A DNA stretch of 64,000 nucleotides. Source: Pseudomonas fluorescens. GTDB lineage: Bacteria > Pseudomonadota > Gammaproteobacteria > Pseudomonadales > Pseudomonadaceae. Position numbers and translations under genes: made by a program. The DNA lies in NCBI RefSeq assembly GCF_902497745.1, contig NZ_CABVHJ010000004.1, positions 88,528 through 152,527 of the forward strand, read 5' to 3'. Shown here piece after piece: positions 56,021 to 64,000 of the stretch; within the stretch, counting starts at the first letter, position 1, and every line of letters begins with the position of its first letter. A model generated the notes under the pieces. That model saw only the letters and a program-made list of their open reading frames with translations, was not told the origin of the DNA and made no database searches.

Positions 56021-56281
56021 TCATGACTCGGCGCTCAGTACCATGAACAACACCATCGCCGCTAACGGCACGCCGAATACCGCACTGCCAATGGCTATTT
56101 CCGATCCCACCGACTGGCCGGCATGCACCACGCCCACCGCACCATTGATCACCGTCAACGCCAACCACAGCGCGGCGAAGCCGTAGGCCATGGTCTGGCG
56201 GCTGAAGCCGATGCGCTCGCCGATGTAGAGCATCAGAGCGAGCAGGACCAGGCCGAAGAAAATGATGATGGCGGTGTGCAT
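56021..56281 (-). CDS. Small membrane protein, two or three predicted segments
   Basis: 86 residues from MHTAIIIFFGLVLLALMLYI, with hydrophobic stretches at about 3-19, 31-50 and 60-82. The ATG at 56281 is favoured because the upstream in-frame extension covers REP sequence. I recognise no domain. It is convergent with betT (25 bases between stops). Confidence 0.65.
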   Translation of the reverse strand: MHTAIIIFFGLVLLALMLYIGERIGFSRQTMAYGFAALWLALTVINGAVGVVHAGQSVGSEIAIGSAVFGVPLAAMVLFMVLSAES

Positions 56282-56323
56282 GGCGGGTTCTGCCTGGTGG
56301 ATGGGTATCGCCTGAAAGACCGC

Positions 56324-56416
56324 TATCGCGAGCAGGCTCACTCCTACAATGGATCCCGGCTGGACATAAATTTCATGTACACATGAAATCCCTGTGGGAG
56401 CGAGCCTGCTCGCGAA
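56324..56416. repeat. Inverted REP pair, partly degenerate
   Basis: The left arm GCGAGCAGGCTCACTCCTAC is altered; the right arm GTGGGAGCGAGCCTGCTCGC is intact. It lies upstream of the small membrane protein gene. Confidence 0.85.
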
Positions 56417-56669
56417 GGGGCCACCTCGGTGTTCTTTAGAGCATAGCCAATCCAGTCCCGCCACATCTCCACTGGACATATTTTGCGACCCTTACAGAGA
56501 GTTTGCCCGGCGACGTGTTTTTCTTGCTGGCCCAAGCCTGCCGTTGATCTGCCCCATAACCGAGCGATTGTTCAGTGAGCTAATATTTATCTGAGTGTGT
56601 ATCGTGTGTATCAAAGGCTCCTGCGCCCTCTAGAGTAAATGGCTCTAGCTGTCGAACAGGGCAAAGGAA

Positions 56670-56852
56670 ATGCGCAGTCGGGAAATGATCAGGATGATCG
56701 AAGACGATGGTTGGTATCTCGTGGCGGTGAAAGGCAGCCACCACCAATACAAGCATCCGCACAAGCCAGGAAGGGTGACGATCAAGCACCCTGATTCGGA
56801 TCTGCCCAAGGGCACGATCAACAGCATTTTGAAACAGGCGGGCTTGAAATGA
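56670..56852 (+). CDS. hicA: HicA-type toxin mRNA interferase
   Basis: A 60-residue dsRBD-fold toxin. MIRMIEDDGWYLVAVKGSHH contains the catalytic His region (GSHHQYKHP), and the tail KGTINSILKQAGLK closes the fold. HicA cleaves mRNA and is neutralised by HicB. The toxin-first order is normal for hicAB. The stop codon overlaps an ATG at 56849 (ATGA). Confidence 0.9.
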   Translation: MRSREMIRMIEDDGWYLVAVKGSHHQYKHPHKPGRVTIKHPDSDLPKGTINSILKQAGLK

Positions 56853-56911
56853 GGCCCGTTATTGGAAACGAAGGCCGTTTTATGGGCCTGTCAGAGGAAG
56901 GACTCACTCAT

Positions 56912-57313
56912 ATGAAATTCCCGGTCGTTCTGCACAAGGATGCCGACTCAGACTACGGAGTGATCATCCCGGATGTCCCGGGTTGTTTCTCCGCAGGCAC
57001 TACGGTCGCTGAGGCGTTTGAAAATACTCAGGAGGCATTGGCGCTTCACTATGAGGGGTTGGTCGCCGACAGCGCGCCGTTACCGCAAGTGCGGGACATT
57101 GATGCACATCTCGATAACCCGGATTACGCGGGAGGGATCTGGGGTGTGGTCGATTTTGATATCACCCCGTATTTCGGTAAATCAGTGCGGTTCAACGCCA
57201 CGCTGCCTGAGCAGTTGCTTGAGCGTATTGACCAGACAGTCCGCCGTGACCAGCGCTATCGATCCCGTTCCGGATTTCTTGCGGCGGCCGCCTTGCGCGA
57301 ACTGTCGGTATAG
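56912..57313 (+). CDS. hicB: HicB-type antitoxin
   Basis: 133 residues. The N-terminal part (MKFPVVLHKDADSDYGVIIP, DVPGCFSAGTTVAEAFEN) is the HicB RNase-H-like domain, and the C-terminal part (ATLPEQLLERIDQTV) looks like a ribbon-helix-helix DNA-binding region for autoregulation. I chose the ATG at 56912, since GAGGAAGGA precedes it and homologues begin here; the ATG at 56849 overlapping hicA would add 21 residues. Confidence 0.88.
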   Translation: MKFPVVLHKDADSDYGVIIPDVPGCFSAGTTVAEAFENTQEALALHYEGLVADSAPLPQVRDIDAHLDNPDYAGGIWGVVDFDITPYFGKSVRFNATLPEQLLERIDQTVRRDQRYRSRSGFLAAAALRELSV

Positions 57314-57318
57314 CGAAG

Positions 57319-58356
57319 TCAGGTGCTTTCCCGTTCGATGACTTGGCACTGCAGCAGGTTCAGACGTTGCACTTCGTCGCTCGGCAATACCCCAAGGTTT
57401 TCCAGTACGCGGGTCGCGGCGAGCACGCCGATCTCGAGTGCCGGTGGTTTGATGGTGCTCAGGCTCGGCAGGAGCATCTCGGCGAACGGGTAATCGCCGA
57501 AGCCGAGAACGGCGCAGTCTTCGGGGATTTTCAAACCGGCGCGTTGCCCGGCGAGCAGCCCGCCAGCGGCGAGGTTGTCATTGGCGAAGATGATCGCGTC
57601 GGGGCGCGGTGAGGCGCTCATCAGGGCGTCCATCGCCTGTTTGCCGGCCTCGAATGGTGCGCGATCAGCGTCGGGAGCGAAGATCCAGGGTTTCAGGCCG
57701 GATTCTTTTAAAGTCGCCGCGTAACCGTCGCGGCGCTCCAGTGCGCTGAAGTCCCCCGGCGCGCTGTTCTGCACGAAGGCGATACGTTGGTAGCCTTTTC
57801 CGAGGAGATATCGGGCGGCCGTCACGCCCACTTCAAAATGCGAAAAACCGATCTGCATCGGCTCCCGTTCCGGCTGGTAATCCCACGTCTCGATCACCGG
57901 CACATCGGCCTCGGCGATCATCTTTTCCGTGCCGGCACTGTGAAAGTGACTGGTGAGCACCAGCGCCGCCGGCGACCAGCCGAGAAACGCGCGCACCGCA
58001 TTTTCTTCCTGCTCGGTGCTGAAGTAACTCGACGCCAGCAACAGTTGATAACCGTGACGGCTGAGCGTGTCGCTGAAGCCTTGAATGGTATTGGCGAAGA
58101 TCGGCCCGGAGATGTTCGGGATCACCATGCCGACGATTTTCCCCCGCGCCGAGGCCAGCCCGCCGGCCACCAGATTCGGTACATAGCCCAACTCAGCTAC
58201 CACCGCCGCAATCCGCTCGCGGCGCTCGGGCGAAACCTGCTCGGGCTGATTGAAATAGCGCGACACGGTAATCGCCGAGACCCCGGCCCGACGTGCCACG
58301 GCATTCAGGGTCACGCGTCCGGCGCCACGGCGTTTGCGGGGCTTTTCTTCGCTCAA
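57319..58356 (-). CDS. LacI-family transcriptional regulator
   Basis: A 345-residue repressor. The helix-turn-helix is at about 15-40 (TLNAVARRAGVSAITVSRYF), the hinge ALVAGGLASARGKIVG type at 61-75, and the sugar-binding-like core at about 73-335. It resembles the GntR/IdnR group, but its effector is unknown. It is divergent from the TonB receptor gene across 205 bases and probably controls the receptor-monooxygenase unit. Confidence 0.87.
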   Translation of the reverse strand: MSEEKPRKRRGAGRVTLNAVARRAGVSAITVSRYFNQPEQVSPERRERIAAVVAELGYVPNLVAGGLASARGKIVGMVIPNISGPIFANTIQGFSDTLSRHGYQLLLASSYFSTEQEENAVRAFLGWSPAALVLTSHFHSAGTEKMIAEADVPVIETWDYQPEREPMQIGFSHFEVGVTAARYLLGKGYQRIAFVQNSAPGDFSALERRDGYAATLKESGLKPWIFAPDADRAPFEAGKQAMDALMSASPRPDAIIFANDNLAAGGLLAGQRAGLKIPEDCAVLGFGDYPFAEMLLPSLSTIKPPALEIGVLAATRVLENLGVLPSDEVQRLNLLQCQVIEREST

Positions 58357-58561
58357 TGCTCGATCCTTCTTAAAAACAAAATCGCATATAAAAGTAATTT
58401 TTCAGTATTGGACGCTCTATGTGCGGCTTGCCAATACTGTCGATGGTAGCGCTAACAAAGCGCGCTGTCTGCTACTCGCTCGAGCGAATGCCCAAGACAC
58501 CGATTCAGGCGCTGTCGTCGCAGAACGGCAGCGGTTAAGGGCCAATTTCGAGCGGGCAAAC
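58357..58561. promoter_or_regulatory. Divergent promoter region, LacI / TonB receptor
   Basis: AT-rich at the left (ATATAAAAGTAATTTTTCAG, from 58386). No clear LacI palindrome was found by eye, although one is expected. Confidence 0.4.
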
Positions 58562-60787
58562 ATGCACAACATTCCTGGGGCGACACACAAACTGGCGCAA
58601 TCGATTCGCGCCGCCGGCTGGTTATTCACGGGGTTGGCGGCGCTGCCATTACCCAACGCATTCGCTGCCGAGAGCAGTGATCAGGAGCCGACATTAAAAT
58701 CCGTGACCGTCACTGCCACGCGCCGCGAAGAGTCGCTGCAAAAAGTGCCGGTCGCAGTGTCGGTGATCGACGGCGAACAACTCGAGCGCGACAACCGCAA
58801 CGGCGTGGCGAGCATCGTCCAGCAAGTGCCGTCGCTGAATTTCCGCACCGGCGCATCGAATAAGGACACTTCGTTGTTCGTGCGCGGTGTCGGCACGATT
58901 TCCACCTCGCCGGGCGTCGAACCGACCGTGGCGACGGTGATCGACGGCGTGGTCTATGCGCGTCCCGGCCAATCCACTCTCGACTTGCTGGATCTGGAGC
59001 GCGTCGAAGTGCTGCGTGGCCCGCAAGGCACACTGTTCGGCAAGAACGCCTCGGCCGGTGTACTCAACATCACCAGCAAGGCTCCGACCGCCGAGACCCA
59101 CGGCTACATTGATCAGTCGTACTACAGCGGCAACGAAAGCCGCACCCGTTTCGGCATTGGCGGCAGCCTGATTCCGGATACTTTGAAAGGCTCGATCAGC
59201 ACGCTGTTTGGTACCTACGACGGCAATGTCGATAACAAACACAATGGCCAAGAGGTCAACGGTTATAACCATCGCGGCGTGCGCGGCAAACTCGAATTCA
59301 CCCCGAATGACGACGTCACCTTCACCCTGATCGCCGACTACATGCAGTCCCATGACGACGGCCCCAATGGAGTGGTCAGCAAGTCGCTGACCCCGGCCTT
59401 CGCCAATGCGCTGAGCCCGGTCAATGCGACTAGCCACAATCGCGATATCAACACCGACACCCGCAGCCATGTCGAGGACATCAACAAAGGCCTGTCCGGC
59501 CAGCTCGATTGGCAACTGGGCGATTACACCCTGACGTCGATCACCGCGTGGCGCGGTTGGGACAACACCCAGTATCAGGACGGCGACCGCCTCGGTACCG
59601 TGACCGCAGCGTTCCCCGGCACCGCGGACAAGGGCGATCTGGCCTTCGATCAATACTCGCAGGAGCTGCGCCTGGCTTCGCCGAAGGGCGAATTCCTCGA
59701 GTACGTCGGCGGCCTGTTCTACATGCACGGCAAGGACGACGAGACCTATCAGCGCACGCTGACCACCACCACTCGCACCGACCGAGGTGTCGCCGATTAC
59801 AGCACCACCAGCGACAGTTACGCGGTGTTCGGTGAGAGCACGCTGAACTTCACCTCCGACTTTCGCGGCATCGCCGGCCTGCGCTACACCCACGATGATC
59901 TCGAATACGATCACCGCCGCGTCTCGACTTCAGCGACCACGGTCAGCGGCATTCAACCGGCGACCAGCAGTTCCGGCTCTGTCGACGAAGATGGTTGGTC
60001 CGGCCGCCTCGGCGTGCAGTACGACCTGAGCGATACGGTCACCACTTACCTGACCTACTCGCGTGGCTACAAAGGCCCGGCCTATAACGTGTTCTTCAAC
60101 ATGCAGCCGCGCGATACCGAGGCGCTCAAACCGGAAACTTCCAACACTTGGGAAGCGGGGATCAAAGCCACTTCCTGGAACAATCGCCTGACCACCAACC
60201 TCGCGGTGTTCCACAGCGAGTACGACAACTATCAGGCGAATTTCTTCGACACCGTCGCCGGGCAAGTGGTGACGCGTTTGATCAACGCTGGCAGCGTCAG
60301 CACCGAAGGTGTCGAACTCGACTACGCCTTGCAGGCGACACAGCAATTGAAACTGTCCGGCGCACTGGCCTACACCCGCGCGCGCATCGACGAGTTCGCC
60401 TGCCCGGCGGGCGCGGCGGCGTCGTGCAACGTCAACGGCAAACCGCTGCCGTTCAGCCCGGACTGGAAAAGCTACGTGCGCGCCGACTACACCATCCCGC
60501 TGGCCAACGGTCTGGATATCGAACTCGGCACCGACTACAGCTGGCAGAGCGAAGTGCAGTACGACATCAGCCAGAACGCCGACACCAAGCAAGGCGCCTA
60601 CGGCCTGTGGAACGCCAGCGTCGCCCTGGCCGACTACAGCAATGGCTGGCGCGTCGCGCTGCTGGGCAAGAACCTCACCGACAAGTCCTATTCACCATTG
60701 CTCGCCAGCGGCGGCAACTACATCTACCGCGCTGTGCCACGGGATGACGAGCGCTACTTCGGCGTGCAACTGCGCAAGGATTTCTGA
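58562..60787 (+). CDS. TonB-dependent outer membrane receptor
   Basis: A 741-residue receptor. The signal peptide ends NAFA|AES (about 40), a TonB-box-like LKSVTVTATRREE lies at 48-60, the plug includes FVRGVGTISTSPGVEPTVAT and VEVLRGPQGTLFGKNASAGV, and the C-terminal barrel strand ends QLRKDF. The ATG at 58562 was chosen; the frame is open upstream to 58334, but through promoter DNA. It resembles SftP in plug and barrel style. The coupled FMN monooxygenase gene starts 1 base after the stop, so the ligand is probably that enzyme's substrate. Confidence 0.87.
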   Translation: MHNIPGATHKLAQSIRAAGWLFTGLAALPLPNAFAAESSDQEPTLKSVTVTATRREESLQKVPVAVSVIDGEQLERDNRNGVASIVQQVPSLNFRTGASNKDTSLFVRGVGTISTSPGVEPTVATVIDGVVYARPGQSTLDLLDLERVEVLRGPQGTLFGKNASAGVLNITSKAPTAETHGYIDQSYYSGNESRTRFGIGGSLIPDTLKGSISTLFGTYDGNVDNKHNGQEVNGYNHRGVRGKLEFTPNDDVTFTLIADYMQSHDDGPNGVVSKSLTPAFANALSPVNATSHNRDINTDTRSHVEDINKGLSGQLDWQLGDYTLTSITAWRGWDNTQYQDGDRLGTVTAAFPGTADKGDLAFDQYSQELRLASPKGEFLEYVGGLFYMHGKDDETYQRTLTTTTRTDRGVADYSTTSDSYAVFGESTLNFTSDFRGIAGLRYTHDDLEYDHRRVSTSATTVSGIQPATSSSGSVDEDGWSGRLGVQYDLSDTVTTYLTYSRGYKGPAYNVFFNMQPRDTEALKPETSNTWEAGIKATSWNNRLTTNLAVFHSEYDNYQANFFDTVAGQVVTRLINAGSVSTEGVELDYALQATQQLKLSGALAYTRARIDEFACPAGAAASCNVNGKPLPFSPDWKSYVRADYTIPLANGLDIELGTDYSWQSEVQYDISQNADTKQGAYGLWNASVALADYSNGWRVALLGKNLTDKSYSPLLASGGNYIYRAVPRDDERYFGVQLRKDF

Positions 60788-60788
60788 G

Positions 60789-62108
60789 ATGAGCAGACAG
60801 TTGAAACTCGGCGCATTCCTCATGGCCACCGGGCACCACGTGGCGGCGTGGCGTCATCCGGATGTGCCGGCGAATGCGGGTCTGGATTTCGCCCATTACA
60901 AACGGCTGGCGCAGATTGCCGAGGCGGCGAAGTTCGATGCGTTGTTTGTTGCCGACAGCGTCGCTGCGCCGACCCAGGACATCGCCAGTCGCATGGCACG
61001 CTCCGATCACTTTGAGCCGCTGACATTACTCTCGGCGCTGAGTGCGGTGACCGAGCACATCGGCCTGATCGCCACGGCGACCACCAGTTACAACGAGCCG
61101 TATCACGTGGCGCGTAAATTCGCTTCGCTCGATCACCTGTCGGGTGGCCGTGCGGGGTGGAATCTGGTGACCTCGGACAACGCCGCCGAAGCGCTGAATT
61201 TTGGCCGCGATGAGCATATCGGCCACGCCGAACGCTATAGCCGCGCCCGCGAGTTTCATCAGGTGGTCACCGGGCTTTGGGACAGTTGGGAGGACGATGC
61301 GTTTGCGCGCGACAAGGCCAGCGGGGCGTATTACGACCCTGCGAAACTGCACGTGCTGGACCACGTCGGCGAACACTTTCGGGTCAAAGGCCCACTGAAC
61401 GTTGCGCGCTCGCCCCAGGGACAACCGGTGATCGTTCAGGCTGGTTCTTCGGAAACCGGGCGTGAGTTGGCGGCGCAGACGGCTGAAGTGGTGTTCACCG
61501 CGCAGACTTCGTTGGCCGGTGCCCAAGCGTTCTACGCCGACCTCAAGGGACGTCTGCCCAAGTACGGTCGTAGCGCTGAGTCGCTGAAAATCATGCCCGG
61601 TGTTTTTGTCGTCGTCGGCGGCACCGAAGCCGAAGCGCAGGAAAAGTATGAAACGTTTCAGCAATTAGTCGAACCCGAGGTTGGCGTCGCCTTGCTTGGG
61701 CGTATGCTGGGCAACTTCGATTTGTCGAAGTACCCGCTGGACGGGCCGTTGCCCGAGTTGCCGCTGACGGACAGCGGCCAGCAGAGCCGGCAGAAACTGC
61801 TGACTGAATTGGCGGGTCGGGAGAACCTGAGCCTTGCCGCACTGGGTCGCAAGATTGCCGGCGGGCGAGGGCATTACAGCCTGGTCGGTACGCCCGAGCA
61901 GATCGCTGATCGCTTGCAGGAATGGTTCGAGCAAGGCGCGGCGGACGGTTTCAATGTGCTGGTGCCGCACTTGCCGGGCGGGCTCGAAGATTTCGCCAAT
62001 GGCGTGGTGCCGGAACTGCAACGGCGTGGGTTGTTCAGAACGGAGTATGAGGGTCGAACCTTGCGCCAGAACCTTGGCCTCGCCCGACCGAACAATAGAT
62101 TTTCGTAA
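60789..62108 (+). CDS. FMN-dependent monooxygenase, NtaA/SnaA/DszA family, second copy
   Basis: A 439-residue luciferase-like monooxygenase. Marks are KFDALFVADSVAAPTQD, ASLDHLSGGRAGWNLVTSDN (about 111-130), VIVQAGSSETGRELAAQTAE and a late HYSLVGTPEQIADRL. It needs FMNH2 from an unlinked reductase. It begins 1 base after the TonB receptor stop. Probably it oxygenates an organosulfur or related compound; it differs clearly from the copy at 43611. Confidence 0.88.
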   Translation: MSRQLKLGAFLMATGHHVAAWRHPDVPANAGLDFAHYKRLAQIAEAAKFDALFVADSVAAPTQDIASRMARSDHFEPLTLLSALSAVTEHIGLIATATTSYNEPYHVARKFASLDHLSGGRAGWNLVTSDNAAEALNFGRDEHIGHAERYSRAREFHQVVTGLWDSWEDDAFARDKASGAYYDPAKLHVLDHVGEHFRVKGPLNVARSPQGQPVIVQAGSSETGRELAAQTAEVVFTAQTSLAGAQAFYADLKGRLPKYGRSAESLKIMPGVFVVVGGTEAEAQEKYETFQQLVEPEVGVALLGRMLGNFDLSKYPLDGPLPELPLTDSGQQSRQKLLTELAGRENLSLAALGRKIAGGRGHYSLVGTPEQIADRLQEWFEQGAADGFNVLVPHLPGGLEDFANGVVPELQRRGLFRTEYEGRTLRQNLGLARPNNRFS

Positions 62109-62113
62109 AACCC

Positions 62114-62178
62114 TTCGCGAGCAAGCTCGCTCCCACAGGGAAATGCATTTCAAAGGTGGGAGCGAGCTTGCTCGCGAA
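62114..62178. repeat. Inverted REP pair within the operon-like series
   Basis: A REP pair lies between the monooxygenase and aldo/keto reductase genes on the plus strand, overlapping part of an extended reading frame that I did not use. Confidence 0.9.
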
Positions 62179-62218
62179 GCAGTCGACACCTATTTCAAGA
62201 CAGACAAGAGAGGATTCG

Positions 62219-63256
62219 ATGACTTACACCGCTGCCGAAAACCGCTACGACTCCATCCCTTACCGCCGCGTCGGGCGCAGCGGTCTGGTGCTGCCGGCGC
62301 TGTCGCTGGGCCTGTGGCACAACTTCGGTGACAGCACGCCGATCGACACCCAGCGCGCCTTGCTGCGCACTGCGTTCGACCTAGGCATCAACCACTTCGA
62401 CCTGGCCAACAACTACGGCCCGCCGTACGGCAGCGCCGAGATCAATTTCGGCCGTCTGCTGCGCGAAGACTTCAAGCAGTACCGCGATGAACTGATCATC
62501 TCCAGCAAGGCCGGTTGGGACATGTGGCCCGGCCCTTACGGTCAGGGCGGCGGTTCACGTAAATACGTGCTGGCCAGCCTCGACCAGAGCCTGCAACGCC
62601 TGGGTCTGGACTATGTGGATATCTTCTATTCGCACCGCTTCGACCCGGACACCCCACTGGAAGAAACCGCCAGCGCCCTCGCCACTGCCGTGCAACAGGG
62701 CAAGGCGTTGTACATCGGTATCTCGTCGTACTCAGGGGTGAAAACCCGCGAGATGGCCGCGCTGTTGAAAGAGTGGAAAGTGCCGCTGCTGATTCATCAA
62801 CCGGCGTACAACCTGCTCAATCGCTGGGTGGAAAAGGATCTGCTCGATACCACCGATGAACTCGGCACGGGCGTGATTGCTTTCACTCCGTTGGCGCAAG
62901 GTCTGCTCACCGACAAATACCTCAACGGCGTACCGGCGGATGCGCGGGTCAATCGTCCGGGCGGTGGTTCGTTGCAGGCTTCGCACTTGTCCGAGGCCAA
63001 CATTGCTCACGTGCGCGCGCTGAATGAAATTGCCAAGCGTCGTGGTCAGAGCCTGGCGCAACTGGCGCTGGCGTGGACGCTGCGGGATCCGCGGGTGACT
63101 TCTGCGCTGATTGGTGCGAGTCGGCCGGAGCAGATCATCGAGAACGTCGGGGCGTTGAAGAATCTGAGTTTCAGTGCTGAAGAGCTGGCGGAGATTGACC
63201 GGTTTGCCCAAGAGGGCGGGATCAATCTTTGGGAGAGGCCTTCGACGGCGGAGTGA
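62219..63256 (+). CDS. Aldo/keto reductase, YghZ/GpsR type
   Basis: A 345-residue NADPH-dependent aldo/keto reductase. The active-site set is visible: D and Y in FDLANNYGPPYG (about 60-70), K in SSKAGWDMWPGPYG (about 98) and H in YSHRFDP (about 140). The latter two stretches are typical of the YghZ group, which reduces L-glyceraldehyde 3-phosphate and methylglyoxal. It may clear an aldehyde released by the upstream oxygenase; this is inference. The ATG at 62219 has GAGAGGA before it; an upstream extension lies in a REP. Confidence 0.86.
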   Translation: MTYTAAENRYDSIPYRRVGRSGLVLPALSLGLWHNFGDSTPIDTQRALLRTAFDLGINHFDLANNYGPPYGSAEINFGRLLREDFKQYRDELIISSKAGWDMWPGPYGQGGGSRKYVLASLDQSLQRLGLDYVDIFYSHRFDPDTPLEETASALATAVQQGKALYIGISSYSGVKTREMAALLKEWKVPLLIHQPAYNLLNRWVEKDLLDTTDELGTGVIAFTPLAQGLLTDKYLNGVPADARVNRPGGGSLQASHLSEANIAHVRALNEIAKRRGQSLAQLALAWTLRDPRVTSALIGASRPEQIIENVGALKNLSFSAEELAEIDRFAQEGGINLWERPSTAE

Positions 63257-63286
63257 TGAAGATTGGGTTGGGTCAGCAAGATCCAA

Positions 63287-63449
63287 CCCCCTCACCCCAG
63301 CCCTCTCCCCCAGGGGGGCGAGGGGGAAAGGGAGCAGATCTTCATGCCTTTCAAAACTTGAATTCAACCCGACATTTCAGGTCGATGTAGCTCGTACAAA
63401 CACCTCGGTCAGTCCCCTCTCCCTCGGGGAGAGGGTTAGGGTGAGGGGC
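63287..63449. repeat. Palindromic intergenic element, copy 6
   Basis: Arms CCCCCTCACCCCAGCCCTC and TTAGGGTGAGGGGC. The core has GAATTCAACCCGACATTTCA, the second subtype, as at 16903. Confidence 0.83.
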
Positions 63450-63467
63450 TTTTGGCTTTAAAACGTC

Positions 63468-64000
63468 TCAACGAAAAAACGGCACATCCCCCAACACCGT
63501 CGCCCGCTGCATCACCCGCCGCGCCGGGCGGTAGTCATCCACCGCGTAATGCTGGGTCACGCGGTTATCCCAGAACGCAATGTCGTCCTTTTGCCAGCGC
63601 CAGCGAATGGTGAATTCCGGTCGGGTCGCATGGGCGAACAAAAACTTCAGAATCGCCTCGCTCTCGGTTTCCGACAGCTCTTTGATCTTCGACGTAAAAC
63701 CTTCATTGACGAACAACGAACGCCGGCCACTGACCGGGTGCGTACGAATCACCGGGTGCGACAGCGGCGGATTCTTGCGTCGGGCCTCTTCCCACTGCGC
63801 CAGCGCTTCAGGCGTATTGCCATAGCGCTCCAGAGGAAACGAGCGAGTGAAATCGTGAGTCGCGGTCAGCCCTTCGAGCAAGCTTTTCAGCGGCGCCGAC
63901 AGCGCTTCATATGCGGCAATGCCGCTGGCCCACAGCGTGTCGCCACCAAACTCTGGCAGCAACTTGGCGCTGAGCACCGCGCCCATCGCCGGCGTTGGCA
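63468..64000 (-). CDS. TauD/TfdA-family dioxygenase, C-terminal part (cut by the window edge)
   Basis: The visible C-terminal 177 residues belong to a 2-oxoglutarate Fe(II) dioxygenase; the N-terminus lies beyond 64000. The late iron His is in [13 protein letters not shown], and the 2-oxoglutarate arginines are in [30 protein letters not shown] and [19 protein letters not shown] are typical of non-AtsK TauD members. The first His-x-Asp pair is out of view. It is convergent with the aldo/keto reductase. It is a probable sulfonate or sulfate-ester oxygenase. Confidence 0.85.
   Translation of the reverse strand, partial: PTPAMGAVLSAKLLPEFGGDTLWASGIAAYEALSAPLKSLLEGLTATHDFTRSFPLERYGNTPEALAQWEEARRKNPPLSHPVIRTHPVSGRRSLFVNEGFTSKIKELSETESEAILKFLFAHATRPEFTIRWRWQKDDIAFWDNRVTQHYAVDDYRPARRVMQRATVLGDVPFFR

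Noticed and set aside
62156..62218. N-terminal extension of the aldo/keto reductase
   Set aside because: The extra codons translate the REP (GASLLAK); the ATG at 62219 gives the normal family start.

Overview
The window is a stretch of chromosome from a fluorescent pseudomonad, probably of the Pseudomonas fluorescens group. The reasons are the high GC coding bias, the many Pseudomonas-type REP pairs (GTGGGAGCGAGC...CTGCTCGCGAA), and the overall resemblance of the genes to Pseudomonas families. Nearly all of it concerns sulfur acquisition. No rRNA, tRNA, CRISPR array, prophage or insertion sequence was found.

Layout. 1-2.2 kb: sulfate importer cysTWA, cut by the window edge at cysT. 2.3-9.1 kb: housekeeping and regulatory genes, namely an Mpo1-like membrane protein, a Crp/Fnr regulator, a GlcG-like protein plus periplasmic 5-hydroxyisourate hydrolase facing an HprRS-type two-component system across an HprR/CusR-like box, and an AraC regulator facing a fatty acid desaturase. 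9.3-26.4 kb: a sulfate-ester island with arylsulfatase atsA, transporter atsB/atsC/atsR, dioxygenase atsK, a second formylglycine sulfatase/phosphonate monoester hydrolase-like enzyme, two LysR regulators, TonB-dependent receptor sftP, an arylsulfotransferase remnant with two small orphan genes, and a dedicated tonB-exbB-exbD set. 26.8-32.9 kb: a small serine hydrolase, a sigma-54 activator without a DNA-binding domain, an orphan MetQ-like protein and a polar amino acid ABC importer whose second permease carries an apparent one-base deletion. 33.4-40.8 kb: an AAA ATPase, the triABC efflux pump and a methyltransferase. 40.9-47.4 kb (minus strand): metNIQ downstream of an FMN-dependent monooxygenase and two SfnB-like oxidoreductases. 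47.7-53.6 kb: a hypothetical gene, the cystine importer tcyJLN, D-cysteine desulfhydrase and an EpsC-type serine acetyltransferase. 54-57.3 kb: a BetT choline transporter behind a BetI-like operator, a small membrane protein and a HicAB toxin-antitoxin pair. 57.3-64 kb: a LacI regulator, a second TonB receptor, a second FMN monooxygenase, an aldo/keto reductase and the end of a TauD-type dioxygenase.

How it fits together. Sulfate esters would cross the outer membrane through SftP, powered by the local TonB-ExbBD, and the inner membrane through AtsRBC. AtsA, the second sulfatase or AtsK would then release sulfite or sulfate. The 43-47 kb and 57-64 kb modules probably desulfurise other organosulfur compounds, while metNIQ and tcyJLN/dcyD/epsC handle methionine and cysteine. 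Several of these promoters share a GGAATA(T/A) word in AT-rich DNA, which suggests common control under sulfur starvation, perhaps by CysB.

Most intergenic regions carry REP pairs or a second, roughly 160-180 bp palindromic repeat that begins with GCCCTCACCC. The items most worth checking are the DNA-binding-less sigma-54 activator, the sulfate-ester island with its own TonB system and sulfotransferase remnant, the candidate HprR, LuxR-type and BetI operators, the shared sulfur-starvation motif, and the unassigned 57-64 kb oxidative module.
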